64,000 nucleotides of DNA from Thalassotalea sp. Sam97 (GTDB lineage: Bacteria > Pseudomonadota > Gammaproteobacteria > Enterobacterales > Alteromonadaceae): the NCBI RefSeq assembly GCF_041379765.1, contig NZ_CP166919.1:1984001-2048000 (forward strand), written 5' to 3'. Both the position numbers and the translations under genes were made by a program. Positions 47,862 to 58,067 of the stretch are shown here, piece by piece. Numbering within the stretch: the stretch's first letter is position 1; every line of letters begins with the position of its first letter. Under the pieces are notes generated by a model. The model searched no databases, had not been told where the DNA came from, and worked only from the letters and a program-made list of their open reading frames with translations.

Positions 47862-50642
47862 ATGAAGTGTCCCAGTTCGAAGTTACTAAAGTTAAGCGCT
47901 TGTATAATGCTAGGTTTAGGTACTTTGCCTCTAAGTACTGCCTATGGAAACGATAATGACGAAATAATAGACGATATCGAAAAAATCGAAGTTAGGGGTG
48001 TTCGAGGCAGTATTAACAGATCTTTGGCTGAAAAGAGATTAAATACAGGAATTGTCGATAGTATCAGCGCGGAAGATTTAGGTAAATTTCCTGATACTAA
48101 TATATCAGAGTCACTGCAGCGTATTCCCGGTGTCACCATCGAACGCGAGTTTGGTATAGGTTCAACCATTAACCTGAGAGGATTAGGTCCCGAGTTTACT
48201 TTGGTACAGATAAATGGAGTTTCATCAACATCATCAGGCTTTAGTGGACAACTGGATGAAGAAGGCGGCCGAGAATTTGATTTTAGTCTTTTAGCTTCTG
48301 AGTTATTTAACCAAGTTACCATTCACAAAACAGCATCAGCTAAAAATACCGAAGGTGGCCTAGCAGGTGTTGTTACTCTAGAAACACCACGTCCGTTAGC
48401 ATTTGATACTAATGACACAAAATTCTCCGCTGCGCTACAAGCAAGTGAAGGTAGCTTATCCGAAGACACAACGCCTCGCGCATCATTATTTTTTAGCAAG
48501 AATGTCGATGACATTTGGGGGGTTGCCGCTTCCGTTGCATTTTCAGAAGTGGACACCGTCGTGAATGAAAGTGGTACATGGAAATACGCCAAACTAGGGC
48601 AGAACATTGAATATCGCGCTACGGGGGGCGATGTCCACGAGGCGCCTAAATATGGCCATGCTATGCTCCCTGACGATCCACGCTATTTAAGAAATGATGT
48701 AAACAGAGAATCATTAGGAACAACCCTAACATTCCAGTACAACGCTTCTAATGACTTACAATTCACCTTCGATAATATATATGTGACCTCAGACAGCTTA
48801 AGAGAGTACAACCGTATTGACGCTACTCTAGAGTGGGACATTGGTGGTGAACCGGAAACAGCAGTCATTGAAAATATTAATGGCCAGGATTATATAGTAA
48901 GCGCAGCTTTCCCACGCGTTCGAAACCGTGTAGGTACCCAAAATATAGATAGAGACGAAACCTTTGCGTCTCATGTCTTAAGTGCAGATTGGTCGGTCAA
49001 TGACAACCTCACCGTGACGCCTCTATTAGGGTATACAAAACGAACAGGTGATGAAGAGACCTATTTATACTCTTTCTATAATCGTATAGCGACTCAGGTA
49101 CAACGAGCTGGTGCTGGTTACGAGTTTTATCCTGTGGGTAGCTCTGCTGAATATTATGCTGACATTAATAATGCAGAAAATTTCCTATTTAACGTAGTCT
49201 TTAGTAAAGACAGAGCAAATGAAGATGATGAGCTTGTTGCAAAAGTTGATTTTGAATACGTAACCAATCTAGATAATCTTGTTAGTATTGATTATGGTGT
49301 CTCATTTAGTGATAGAGAAAAAACTCGTGACTATGACTATTGGGTTATGGGCGATAACGCTGTTAAGCATATGAACCCCGAACACTATGCTAACAATATG
49401 GATGCTTGGAATAATTTTTGGGGTAACGGACCAGCTCAAGGCCAAGATGATTTATTATCTGGAGCGGGAATGACTCTTGCCGCGGTACTTGGCGACAACC
49501 GAAGTTTCCACGTTGACGGTATCAATGGCCCCAGCTCTTTACTTTATGCAGATCATGATTTAATGCAGGCAACCTACATGCAAGGCATGCATGGTAACGA
49601 TGTCGCTAATAATATTTATAAAGCAGTAGATAGTGCAGCTGGTAGCTATGGCATCACAGAAGATACTCTCGCTGGTTATGTTCAAGCAAACTTCGAAACA
49701 GACAATTCTGTTTTTGATATAGGACTTAGGGTTGTTAAAACTGAAATCGAATCTTCAGGCAGCTTATTGCAAGATGGTAGCATTGAACCTGTCAACTACA
49801 AGAGTAGTTATACAGAGTTCCTTCCTAGCTTTAATTTAAGCTATGAGTTAGTGGAAGATTTGTTCCTTCGAACAGCGTACTCCAGAACAATGACGCGCCC
49901 GCCATTATCAAGTTTGTCGCCGTCGACATCGATCGACTCCTCTCGGCTAGAAGGTAAAAAAGGAAATGTTGACCTTCTTCCATACACTTCCAATAACATT
50001 GATCTTGGGGCTGAGTGGTATTTTGCGGATGAATCACTCATTGCAACAGCATTGTTCTATAAAAAAATTGATGCACTTATCGAAAGTAAAGTGGTTCCAG
50101 AAGTAGTAACCTACCGCCACCAAATATCTAATGCCAGAGTAACTGGTCCGATTGAATTTACGCAACCGGAAAATGGAACAGATGCGTCGGTGCGTGGTGT
50201 TGAGGTTAGCTTCCAAAGCCCTCTGTCTTTCATATCTGAAAGTTTGAGCGATTTCGGTACTATTTTGAACTTTACTTACACAGATAGCGCTGCATCTTTT
50301 GCGGATGAAGGAGATGTTCGCAGTACGACATTGCCTGGACTATCAAAGAATAGTTATAACGCGGTAGTTTACTACGATAATTCTGTCTTCGATGCGCGAC
50401 TGTCTTATGCATGGCGTGGTGAGTATGTTTATTACTTTCCGGAAGCCAAATATCAAGATGATTATGGGCAATTAGATTTCTCTTCAAATTACAACTTAAC
50501 AGATAATTTCTCTGTTCAATTTGATGTTCTAAATATTACGGAAGAAACGGTTACCAAAATGCAATCAAACAACCTACTACTCCCGATAAGTTTAGAGCAA
50601 CTAGAGCGACGCGTGATGGTTGGTGTTAGATATTCAATGTAA
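47862..50642 (+). CDS. TonB-dependent receptor of the aga (GalNAc) cluster
   Basis: A 926-residue outer-membrane receptor. Signal peptide from MKCPSSKLLKLSACIMLGLG, cleaved near AYG|ND; TonB box IEKIEVRGVRGSI; plug with FPDTNISESLQRIPGVTIER and GSTINLRGLGPEFTLVQING. The barrel ends VMVGVRYSM. The size and plug type are those of carbohydrate-cluster receptors of Alteromonadales. It probably imports GalNAc-containing oligosaccharides. The start at 47862 has AAAGGTG upstream; the longer frame from 47778 adds an unlikely N-terminus. It is divergent from agaZ across an AgaR-type operator. Confidence 0.9.
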   Translation: MKCPSSKLLKLSACIMLGLGTLPLSTAYGNDNDEIIDDIEKIEVRGVRGSINRSLAEKRLNTGIVDSISAEDLGKFPDTNISESLQRIPGVTIEREFGIGSTINLRGLGPEFTLVQINGVSSTSSGFSGQLDEEGGREFDFSLLASELFNQVTIHKTASAKNTEGGLAGVVTLETPRPLAFDTNDTKFSAALQASEGSLSEDTTPRASLFFSKNVDDIWGVAASVAFSEVDTVVNESGTWKYAKLGQNIEYRATGGDVHEAPKYGHAMLPDDPRYLRNDVNRESLGTTLTFQYNASNDLQFTFDNIYVTSDSLREYNRIDATLEWDIGGEPETAVIENINGQDYIVSAAFPRVRNRVGTQNIDRDETFASHVLSADWSVNDNLTVTPLLGYTKRTGDEETYLYSFYNRIATQVQRAGAGYEFYPVGSSAEYYADINNAENFLFNVVFSKDRANEDDELVAKVDFEYVTNLDNLVSIDYGVSFSDREKTRDYDYWVMGDNAVKHMNPEHYANNMDAWNNFWGNGPAQGQDDLLSGAGMTLAAVLGDNRSFHVDGINGPSSLLYADHDLMQATYMQGMHGNDVANNIYKAVDSAAGSYGITEDTLAGYVQANFETDNSVFDIGLRVVKTEIESSGSLLQDGSIEPVNYKSSYTEFLPSFNLSYELVEDLFLRTAYSRTMTRPPLSSLSPSTSIDSSRLEGKKGNVDLLPYTSNNIDLGAEWYFADESLIATALFYKKIDALIESKVVPEVVTYRHQISNARVTGPIEFTQPENGTDASVRGVEVSFQSPLSFISESLSDFGTILNFTYTDSAASFADEGDVRSTTLPGLSKNSYNAVVYYDNSVFDARLSYAWRGEYVYYFPEAKYQDDYGQLDFSSNYNLTDNFSVQFDVLNITEETVTKMQSNNLLLPISLEQLERRVMVGVRYSM

Positions 50643-50657
50643 TACAACAACGAAAAA

Positions 50658-50682
50658 GGCGGTGCTCTAGCACCGCCCTTTC
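50658..50682 (+). terminator. Terminator after the aga TonB receptor gene
   Basis: An 8-bp perfect stem GGCGGTGC / GCACCGCC with loop TCTA, followed by CTTTCTAATTT; an A-run on the other side suggests use from both strands, since agaR converges here. Confidence 0.85.
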
Positions 50683-50758
50683 TAATTTAAAAAAGCACAT
50701 TTAAAGACTAAACAGTTTGCTCCTGTCAGGAATACTCCAAAAGCAAACCTTCTTGCCC

Positions 50759-51532
50759 CTATGCATCAACCAAAATAAGTTTTTTATGATTCTGACTAAA
50801 GTATTCAACATATTCGCGAGGAATATTACTATCGGTAACTAGGATATCTACCGATTCTAAAGGCGTGATAATATGAAAGCCTGCTTGATTAAACTTAGAT
50901 GAGTCGGTGACCGCAATAATTTGTTTAGATCTTTCGCACATTATTCTATTTAACGCAGCCTCATACTCAAAATGAGTACTTATGCCTGCGGAAAGTTCGA
51001 TACCATCAACGCCTAGAATAACTTTATCGAATCGCAGGTTATCTAAACTATGCTCAGCTTGGCGACCATAGAATGAAAGAGATTTATTTCTTAATGTCCC
51101 GCCCGTCATTAGTACCTTAATGTTATCTATTTTTGATAGTTCAGATGCAATGTTTAATCCGTTAGTCATGACCACTAAGTTTTCATGCTTAAATATAGCT
51201 TTAGCAACTTCTTGCGTTGTCGTACCTGAGTCAATAATGATTGAGTCACCATCTTTAATAAGAGCGGATACTGCCTTGCCAAGCTTTTCCTTAATAGCTT
51301 GATTTTCAGTATGCTTTTCTTTGATTGAAAGCTCTCTAGCGACTTTATTTATGGCTACTGCGCCGCCTCGGGACCTTACAAGCATGCGCTTTTTATGAAG
51401 ATCGTTTAAATCGGTTCTAATGGTAACTGTCGATACCGAAAACTCATCAGCAAGAGACGGGACATCAACTTTCCCAGATTCATTCACTTTATCGACGATC
51501 GCTTGGCGCCTTTCAATAGTACTCAACATCAT
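50759..51532 (-). CDS. agaR: AgaR-like DeoR-family transcriptional repressor
   Basis: A 257-residue DeoR-family regulator. The N-terminal helix-turn-helix is ERRQAIVDKVNESGKVDVPS and SVSTVTIRTDLNDLHKKRML (residues 7-50). The sugar-phosphate sensor domain has DSIIIDSGTTTQEVAKAI near residue 95, VMTNGLNIASEL near 120 and DKVILGVDGIELSAGIST near 168. It probably represses the aga genes and is released by a phosphorylated amino sugar or tagatose phosphate. It is divergent from the permease gene, with GAAAG boxes between them, so self-control is likely. Confidence 0.9.
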   Translation of the reverse strand: MMLSTIERRQAIVDKVNESGKVDVPSLADEFSVSTVTIRTDLNDLHKKRMLVRSRGGAVAINKVARELSIKEKHTENQAIKEKLGKAVSALIKDGDSIIIDSGTTTQEVAKAIFKHENLVVMTNGLNIASELSKIDNIKVLMTGGTLRNKSLSFYGRQAEHSLDNLRFDKVILGVDGIELSAGISTHFEYEAALNRIMCERSKQIIAVTDSSKFNQAGFHIITPLESVDILVTDSNIPREYVEYFSQNHKKLILVDA

Positions 51533-51592
51533 TTAGCTATACCGTTTGTGGGTCATACTCTCAATCATAACAGTAAATCCCAGCCCTCTCAA

Positions 51593-51671
51593 CGAAAGAA
51601 ATTGAAACACAAAAGCAACACAAAAATGAACATAAAAACCAAACCAAAACCATTCGAAAGACTTTGAAACC
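51593..51671. promoter_or_regulatory. AgaR-type operator pairs between agaR and the permease gene
   Basis: GAAAG at 51594 followed by GAAAC at 51604, and again GAAAG at 51656 followed by GAAAC at 51666. Both pairs have 10-bp spacing, the same geometry as at 47.7 kb. The second pair overlaps an upstream TTG, which supports placing the permease start at 51736 instead. Confidence 0.7.
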
Positions 51672-51735
51672 CTTTAAATTTAAATTTATTTATGCAATAT
51701 TGATTAATAAATCACTAACAAAACTTGGATCACCA

Positions 51736-53088
51736 ATGAACGATTTTAACAATATCAATAAATCTAATAAATTATCGGTTGCCATTATCGGCCTACTATT
51801 CTTTATATTTGGTTTTGTAACATGGTTGAATGGTGCACTAATTCCGTTCTTACAAACAGCGTGTGAATTAAGCCATCACGAGGCTTATTTGGTTACAATG
51901 ACATTTTATATTGCCTACACAGTGGCTGCTCTGCCCTCTTCCGCTATTTTAAAAAAGGTCGGATATAAAAACGGTATGGTAATGGGGCTATGCATAATGG
52001 CAATAGGGTCATTAATATTTATACCTGCCGCGGTTGAACGAATGTATCCCTTATTTCTGACAGCATTATTTGTATTAGGGGCAGGCTTAACAATATTGCA
52101 GACAGCTGCAAACCCTTATATTGTCCTCCTCGGCCCTCAAGAATCTGCGGCCGCCCGTATTAGTATTATGGGCTTAATGAACAAAGGCGCAGGTATATTA
52201 GCACCTATAGTCTTTTCTGTTTTACTCTTTAGCGATATCGCTATGTTTAGCGAAGAAAATATGAGCCTTTTGAGTGCTTCTGACAAAGCATTACAACTGC
52301 AAGAGTTGTCGATGCGTCTAATACAACCTTACATCGTGATGGCTTCTATTTTATTTGTATTAAGTCTGTTCGTTTATAAATCCCCATTACCAGAGATTGG
52401 TAAAATTACTGATGAACGTGATGACCGATTGGATATCAAAGCAACATTACGCTTTCCACAGCTAACTCTTGGTGTGATAACGTTATTTTTATATGTAGGA
52501 GTGGAGGTAATCGCCGGCGATACAATTGGGCTATTTGGTAAAGAAATGGGGGTAATAAACTACGCCACTCTTACCTCGTATACAATGTTCTTTATGGTGA
52601 TAGCTTATATTCTTGGTATGGTTTGCATTCCCAGGTTTATTAAACAGGAAACAGCTTTGCTTGCCTCGGCAATATGCGGTCTAGCCTTAACTTTTATGAT
52701 TATATTTAGCCCGTCAGAGACTTATTATATTTCCAACGCAATATTGAGCTTCATGTTGAACGAACGGATACCAGATGTCGTGTTATATGTAACTATGTTA
52801 GGGTTTGCCAACGCATTAGTATGGCCGGCACTATGGCCGATGGCACTTAATGGTCTCGGTAAGTATATGAGTACAGGCTCAGCGTTGCTAATTATGGGTA
52901 TTTCCGGCGGTGCCATTCTGCCGTTTGTATATGGCTTGACTTCAGATTTTACCGGTGATGTACAATCATCATATGTTGTGATGCTACCGTGCTATGCCTT
53001 TATACTCTTCTATGCATATAAAGGTCATAAAATAAGCTCATGGTCTAGCCCTAAACTCCATCCCTCGATTATAAATCAAAGTAAATAA
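51736..53088 (+). CDS. agaP: Amino-sugar:H+ symporter, AgaP/NagP/FucP-like
   Basis: A 450-residue MFS permease with about 12 membrane segments: LLFFIFGFVTWLNGALIPFL near residue 19, ALFVLGAGLTILQTAANPYI near residue 115 and ALVWPALWPMALNGLGKYMS near residue 353. These motifs are those of the fucose/GlcNAc/GalNAc H+ symporters. It brings free GalNAc into the cytoplasm, where the ROK kinase acts, so the pathway is PTS-independent. The ATG at 51736 is chosen over TTG 51664 because the latter lies within the AgaR-type operator. Confidence 0.88.
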   Translation: MNDFNNINKSNKLSVAIIGLLFFIFGFVTWLNGALIPFLQTACELSHHEAYLVTMTFYIAYTVAALPSSAILKKVGYKNGMVMGLCIMAIGSLIFIPAAVERMYPLFLTALFVLGAGLTILQTAANPYIVLLGPQESAAARISIMGLMNKGAGILAPIVFSVLLFSDIAMFSEENMSLLSASDKALQLQELSMRLIQPYIVMASILFVLSLFVYKSPLPEIGKITDERDDRLDIKATLRFPQLTLGVITLFLYVGVEVIAGDTIGLFGKEMGVINYATLTSYTMFFMVIAYILGMVCIPRFIKQETALLASAICGLALTFMIIFSPSETYYISNAILSFMLNERIPDVVLYVTMLGFANALVWPALWPMALNGLGKYMSTGSALLIMGISGGAILPFVYGLTSDFTGDVQSSYVVMLPCYAFILFYAYKGHKISSWSSPKLHPSIINQSK

Positions 53089-53120
53089 AATTAGAGCCGA
53101 TAATATAATTTAAACAGCGA

Positions 53121-53144
53121 AAAGGGAGCATAAAAACTCCCTTT
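53121..53144 (+). terminator. Hairpin after the permease gene
   Basis: AAAGGGAG / CTCCCTTT with an 8-nt loop, 32 bp after the stop. The T-tract is short (CTTTGACCTTT), so termination may be weak. Confidence 0.6.
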
Positions 53145-53403
53145 GACCTTTAACATTGTGCCTCTGATAGTTAACAATTGATCACCACCCGCTATCGCCC
53201 TTTAAGTCAGTTCGCTCAAAAGGCAACGGATTTTGAACTTGACCAAGCTAGTAGGTAACGATTCAACCTATTGATTTAATTGATGATGATGCAATTGTCA
53301 CTGTGTCATCATCCTGTCACTTGGCAAAAATTCGTCTCACATAGTTTACCTGAAAATCAATGCTCACATATTAAATAGGCTTTACTCAGAGTGTAAAGAG
53401 TCA

Positions 53404-56400
53404 TTACCGCTCATTTACAGCCATAGGCACAAACCAGATTTCACCATCAGAACCAACATCACGAACCATATCACCAAAATTTGCCCCCTCAAAATAGTTA
53501 ATTAAAAAGTACCGTTGACCCAACTCTTCACGCGAAGGATCAGTGATAGCCAGCAATGCAGTGGTTTGACGTATTGAATATCCTTCAGGGATGTTACTGT
53601 CAATTGTTGAATTACTATACATCACTAAATAGTCCATATCACCCGCTTGCTCAATATACCAATTAAACTTAATTGTTCCTTTGCTTCCAATAACAAAAGC
53701 CCCGCTATTCGGCTCCTCTTTGGTCCCTTGACCATCGTCATTAAAGCCCCAGTCTTCGGTTCCAAATGGAAAATTTTCATTAAAGAAGGCTTTACCTGCT
53801 ATATTTTCATAGTTAAGCTCAAGTGCGCCTCCACAGTCGGCTAATAGCGCTTCAAAGTCAGCAAAGCTATTTGGGGTTATTGGCGCCCCTAAGCCATTGT
53901 CTGCATCACTGTCCCATCCCGATTCGTAGCCACAAACCAGCTGTGGATTTCGCTCTTCAATTGCCCCTAAAGTCATCGTTTCAAGACTTATTGCGCCATC
54001 GCTATCTGCATCGCGGTCCATATCACCAAAATTTGAACCCTCAAAATAGGTTATTAGAGAATAGTCAGCCAACTCCACTCCCTTCGCCCCGGTAATCGAA
54101 AGAAGTGCTGTAGTTTCACGCATCGAATATCCTTCGGGGAAACTGCTATCAATTGTTGAGTCAGAATATATTACCAAATAGCTTATATCGCTCGCCTCCT
54201 CAACATACCAATGAAATAGGAAGCTTCCTGAACCAGTGCTGGGTTCGGCCTCAGTACCTTTACCATCGTTGTTAAAGCTTAATAAATAACCATCCTCTGA
54301 AGATATAAAAACCTTACCGGCAAAGTCCTCAGCACTAAACGCTAAACCGCCACCACAATCAGCTAATAGTGCTTCAAAATCGGCGAAACTGCGTGGGGTG
54401 AAAGGCCTTCCTAATCCGGTGTCTGCATTCTCATCCCAACCAGATTCGTAACCACAGGTTAGCTCAGGTTGTTCACCCGTTAGGTTGAATTGATAGTCGG
54501 TAGAATGGTATTGGGTTGCTAATGGCGCCCGTGCATATATTCTGATGAGCATGGTAATATCATCAGAATAAGGGTCAAAATAAGGATTATCGACCATCAG
54601 TTGTGCTATTTCGTCAGCTGAAACCGCTATGGTGGTTGCTGTTGGTGAGAGTAACTCCCTCGAAATTTCAATTTGGTTGCCCGCGCCATCAGTCAGTTCT
54701 ACCAGTACTTCATCACTTACCGTGCCGGTCGTTAAGACCCAAGTCAATGATATGCTATCGCCTAAAGTGTACGTGTCCAGATCTGCTAGCGTTTCAGGAG
54801 TAAGTTCAGGATATAAGCCTGTTACTTCGGGGGAAAATAATATAGGCACACTATAAGTCGCAATTTCATTACCTATGCTCACGACTGGCATCGAGGGTAC
54901 AGATAAATCAAGAGGTTGGGTATAAATGCTGTAACGTACAATATCATTGGGAGCGAAAGTAGTTGACGCTATTGCTCCTGCCGCGCTGCCAAAGGAGCGC
55001 CAGTCTCCTTGAAATTCAGCAATCCCTTCGTTGTATACTTGTAACTCACCGGCTGGGGCATTTTCTGAGGTTCCTAAATAAAACTGCGCTTTAATGCTTT
55101 CATCACTACCGTCTAAAATCGTAACGGATGCAGAGGAAATAGCCTCTCCGCCAGTTCCGTTATTGGCGAAATTTTCATCCCTGATTGCGACATTTATTCC
55201 ACAGCTGCCCGCTAATTCATCAAAGCCATTAGAGTCGTTACAATGGTAGGTTATCGCATCTAAATCGACTATCCGTTGATCTCCTCGTAATTGCCAACCT
55301 AAAGTTTCGTCTTTACCCACCAGCCAAAATATTTTTTCTGGATCTATTTCACCATCAATCATTACATTAAAACTGACATTTGCGCTACCCATGACAGAAT
55401 CAAGCTCTGTTACCGCAATGCTCGCAAAATCTACCCTTGTATATGTCGGATCAGTCGTTATCTCTGATATAAATGTTGACTTATCCTGATCGTGTTCTAA
55501 GAAATCATTAGAAAGAATACGTAAAATGGAACTACCACTTTTGAGACGTGATGAGAGGTTACTGAAAGTCGAAGTAATTGCCTGAATATCAGATACAGCG
55601 TTATTTAGATTGTCTTTATCTACCGATAATGATTCATCATTATCATCACCGAAAGTAATATCATCTTGTATCGATGTGCCATCGATTAAATTAGTGATTT
55701 GCACAATAGTTTCAGAAATATTTTCAATTTTTATAATATCTAGAACAGCATCTAAACCGGAATGATCTGCATTAAAGCTCGTGTTAAGTAAGTCAATGGC
55801 GGGATCTACCCCTAAAGCATCTAAAATATCCTGAAGTTTACGCTGTAACGCTGTTTCTTGTGCGTCAATCTCTTCTTCATCTAGTGAGGTGTTTTCTTCG
55901 GACTCAAAAAAGATTTCGGTAGCTTGCCGCGCGGCATTTGCAATTATCAAGTCAGTAAATGGAGTAATATTGATGGTATTTCCTAAATCTGCTTCAGTAG
56001 CGTAAGAATGTAGTTTATAGGCTTGCTTGCCTACAGTGCCTGTAGCGCGAATGCGAAACGGTGCTACTAACCCACTAACATCTATTTGATAATTGCCGTC
56101 GGCCTCAATTGCGGTTGAGACTGTTTTCCCTAAAGAGCCTTTTACAGTTACCGTTCCAACAATCGCAGCCCCAGCAGCAGCAGTACCACTTAAGGAAGCC
56201 TGCTTGACATGTACGGTACGACTACTATTACTTTCATTACCTGCGTTATCAATGGCCGTATAATTGATTGTGTAGCTCCCCTCTGTTGACGTATCAACAG
56301 TACCAGAGGGTGTGACTGCAACGTTTCCATCTACATCATCAATAGCCGTCGCCCCAAGGTCAATAAAATCACTATTAACCGCGATGGTAATAGGATTATC

Positions 56401-57261
56401 TCCATTAATTACAATTACTGGCGGACTTACATCGATGACATTGACTGTACGCTCAACAGAACTTTGATTTCCAGCCTTATCTGTCGCTGTATAAGTCAGT
56501 GTATAACTGCCAATAACTGACGAATCGACATTGCCCGATACTTCCACTGTAACATCACCATCTACATCGTCGATAGCGGTAGCACCTGGGTCAGTGAACG
56601 TTTCGTTAAAAGCAACAGTAATCGGATTATCTCCAACGATAGTTATTATTGGAGGAGTAACATCGACGACATTGACTGTACGCTCTACAGAACTTTGATT
56701 TCCTGCTTTATCTTTTGCTGTATAAGTCAGTATATAAGTGCCTATAATTGACGAGTCGATGTTGCCCGATACTTCTACAGTAACGCTGCCATCTACATCA
56801 TCATTCGCGGTAGCTCCAGGGTCGGTATAAGTTGCATTTTGTGCAATTGTCGCTGGATTATCGCCAACGATTGTTATTTCTGGAGCGGTTACATCGACTA
56901 CATTAACTGTGCGTTGTGACGTACTTTTATTTCCTGCTTTATCAGATGCAGTGTAAGTTAGTGTATAAGTTCCGATGACTGATGTATCCACATTACCGGA
57001 AACTTCTACTGTAACTGTGCCGTCGATATTATCGTTGGCGGTAGCACCAGGGTCGGTATATGTTTCATTTTGAGCAATCGTTACAGGGTTGTCTCCAATA
57101 AGAGTGATTACAGGGGGGATCTTATCAACAGCACTATCATCTTTGTCGCTGCTATTGACTTTATCGCTATCGTGAAAACACCCCGTTAAAACTTGTGATA
57201 GAGTAATAAGGAGTATATAAAAAATTATACTTTTATAGGTTCCTGGAAAGCCCGTTTTCAT
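53404..57261 (-). CDS. Large surface lipoprotein with four Ig-like repeats
   Basis: A 1285-residue protein. It has a lipoprotein signal peptide with lipobox LTGC (Cys near residue 28) and a Ser/Asp-rich linker. Four tandem 77-residue Ig-like (DUF5011/HYR-type) domains follow at about 47-355, each with GDNPxTIAxNxTxTDPGATA and YTAxDKAGN. A middle region of about 600 residues has an MSCRAMM-like carboxypeptidase-type fold (ASLSGTAAAGAAIVGTVTVKG) and no known catalytic motif. The C-terminus is two ~160-residue copies starting CGYESGWD and containing SFADFEALLADCGG. It is probably an outer-surface adhesin or substrate-binding protein; the function is unknown. It is a single gene. The repeated Ig coding units invite recombination. 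Confidence 0.75.
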   Translation of the reverse strand: MKTGFPGTYKSIIFYILLITLSQVLTGCFHDSDKVNSSDKDDSAVDKIPPVITLIGDNPVTIAQNETYTDPGATANDNIDGTVTVEVSGNVDTSVIGTYTLTYTASDKAGNKSTSQRTVNVVDVTAPEITIVGDNPATIAQNATYTDPGATANDDVDGSVTVEVSGNIDSSIIGTYILTYTAKDKAGNQSSVERTVNVVDVTPPIITIVGDNPITVAFNETFTDPGATAIDDVDGDVTVEVSGNVDSSVIGSYTLTYTATDKAGNQSSVERTVNVIDVSPPVIVINGDNPITIAVNSDFIDLGATAIDDVDGNVAVTPSGTVDTSTEGSYTINYTAIDNAGNESNSSRTVHVKQASLSGTAAAGAAIVGTVTVKGSLGKTVSTAIEADGNYQIDVSGLVAPFRIRATGTVGKQAYKLHSYATEADLGNTINITPFTDLIIANAARQATEIFFESEENTSLDEEEIDAQETALQRKLQDILDALGVDPAIDLLNTSFNADHSGLDAVLDIIKIENISETIVQITNLIDGTSIQDDITFGDDNDESLSVDKDNLNNAVSDIQAITSTFSNLSSRLKSGSSILRILSNDFLEHDQDKSTFISEITTDPTYTRVDFASIAVTELDSVMGSANVSFNVMIDGEIDPEKIFWLVGKDETLGWQLRGDQRIVDLDAITYHCNDSNGFDELAGSCGINVAIRDENFANNGTGGEAISSASVTILDGSDESIKAQFYLGTSENAPAGELQVYNEGIAEFQGDWRSFGSAAGAIASTTFAPNDIVRYSIYTQPLDLSVPSMPVVSIGNEIATYSVPILFSPEVTGLYPELTPETLADLDTYTLGDSISLTWVLTTGTVSDEVLVELTDGAGNQIEISRELLSPTATTIAVSADEIAQLMVDNPYFDPYSDDITMLIRIYARAPLATQYHSTDYQFNLTGEQPELTCGYESGWDENADTGLGRPFTPRSFADFEALLADCGGGLAFSAEDFAGKVFISSEDGYLLSFNNDGKGTEAEPSTGSGSFLFHWYVEEASDISYLVIYSDSTIDSSFPEGYSMRETTALLSITGAKGVELADYSLITYFEGSNFGDMDRDADSDGAISLETMTLGAIEERNPQLVCGYESGWDSDADNGLGAPITPNSFADFEALLADCGGALELNYENIAGKAFFNENFPFGTEDWGFNDDGQGTKEEPNSGAFVIGSKGTIKFNWYIEQAGDMDYLVMYSNSTIDSNIPEGYSIRQTTALLAITDPSREELGQRYFLINYFEGANFGDMVRDVGSDGEIWFVPMAVNER

Positions 57262-57668
57262 TGTTCATATCCTACATACAAATAATAAATCTATCCGCGC
57301 CTCAAAGTATCAAACAGAATGAACAGCAACAGTGACAGCATCGGCTTGAAATGGGGTAAGCATAGTCAACAATCTGCTTCAATCAAGCGTAATCACTGGG
57401 GTTAGAGCCGTACTTGAGATTGTCTATTACCGAAAAAGTTTGTAACGGCATGATTTCATATGAGAATTATTTTCGTATTTTTCTTAAAAATTACTAACAC
57501 CCTAAAATGAGCTTTTAAGCTCAAATAAAAAACAACGACATCAGTAACGAGGGCACAAAAATTGTAAATGGTATTTGAAACCACATAAAAATGACTGGAC
57601 AGCTCCTAAACCTAATTTACCGTATCAGTACCTCTCGTTTATTCCACTTCACACAAGGTAATGACACT

Positions 57669-58067
57669 ATGACAAAACAACTATACGAGTCTGTCTCACA
57701 GGCACTTCTTCGTTCAAAAGAGTTTTCAAGTCTTGCGACTCAGTTAAAGCTGTCGCCAAAAGAACAAAAAGCAGTAGTGGATGTGTTAACTCATAAACAG
57801 AATACGCCAGTACCAGGAAGGGTCACTCTGAAACGAGCGATTGATACAGTGACGTCGATGTATCATGAGATTGGGAATCTTTTAAACATCGTTTATCGAG
57901 ATTTTGATGGAGATTGTGCAATTGCAATTTTTCGTCGCGAATATCGGATAAACAATGGCTGTGATCCTATAACTCACTTTTGCAACATAAATCGACAAGC
58001 AACCACCGACGACCGCTGCAACGAATTGATCCAATCCTTTTACCGGTTGATGACTTCGAGCAAGTAA
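57669..58067 (+). CDS. Hypothetical protein, 132 aa
   Basis: Starts MTKQLYESVSQALLRSKEFS with AAGG about 10 bp upstream. No signal peptide or membrane segment. It is mostly helical in appearance, with a Lys-rich segment (LSPKEQKAVVDVLTHKQ) and a Cys-containing C-terminal half (DGDCAIAIF; NNGCDPITHFCN). I do not recognise the family. It lies at the left edge of the accessory block, in a stretch of different composition from the lipoprotein gene. It could be a small regulator, but nothing proves it. Confidence 0.5.
   Translation: MTKQLYESVSQALLRSKEFSSLATQLKLSPKEQKAVVDVLTHKQNTPVPGRVTLKRAIDTVTSMYHEIGNLLNIVYRDFDGDCAIAIFRREYRINNGCDPITHFCNINRQATTDDRCNELIQSFYRLMTSSK

Noticed and set aside
51664..51735. 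TTG start extending the AgaP permease by 24 residues
   Set aside because: The extension overlaps the AgaR-type box pair at 51656-51670 and does not resemble permease N-termini; ATG 51736 is the better start.
53647..54856. Plus-strand frames within the large lipoprotein gene
   Set aside because: They are antisense shadows of the repeated coding units.
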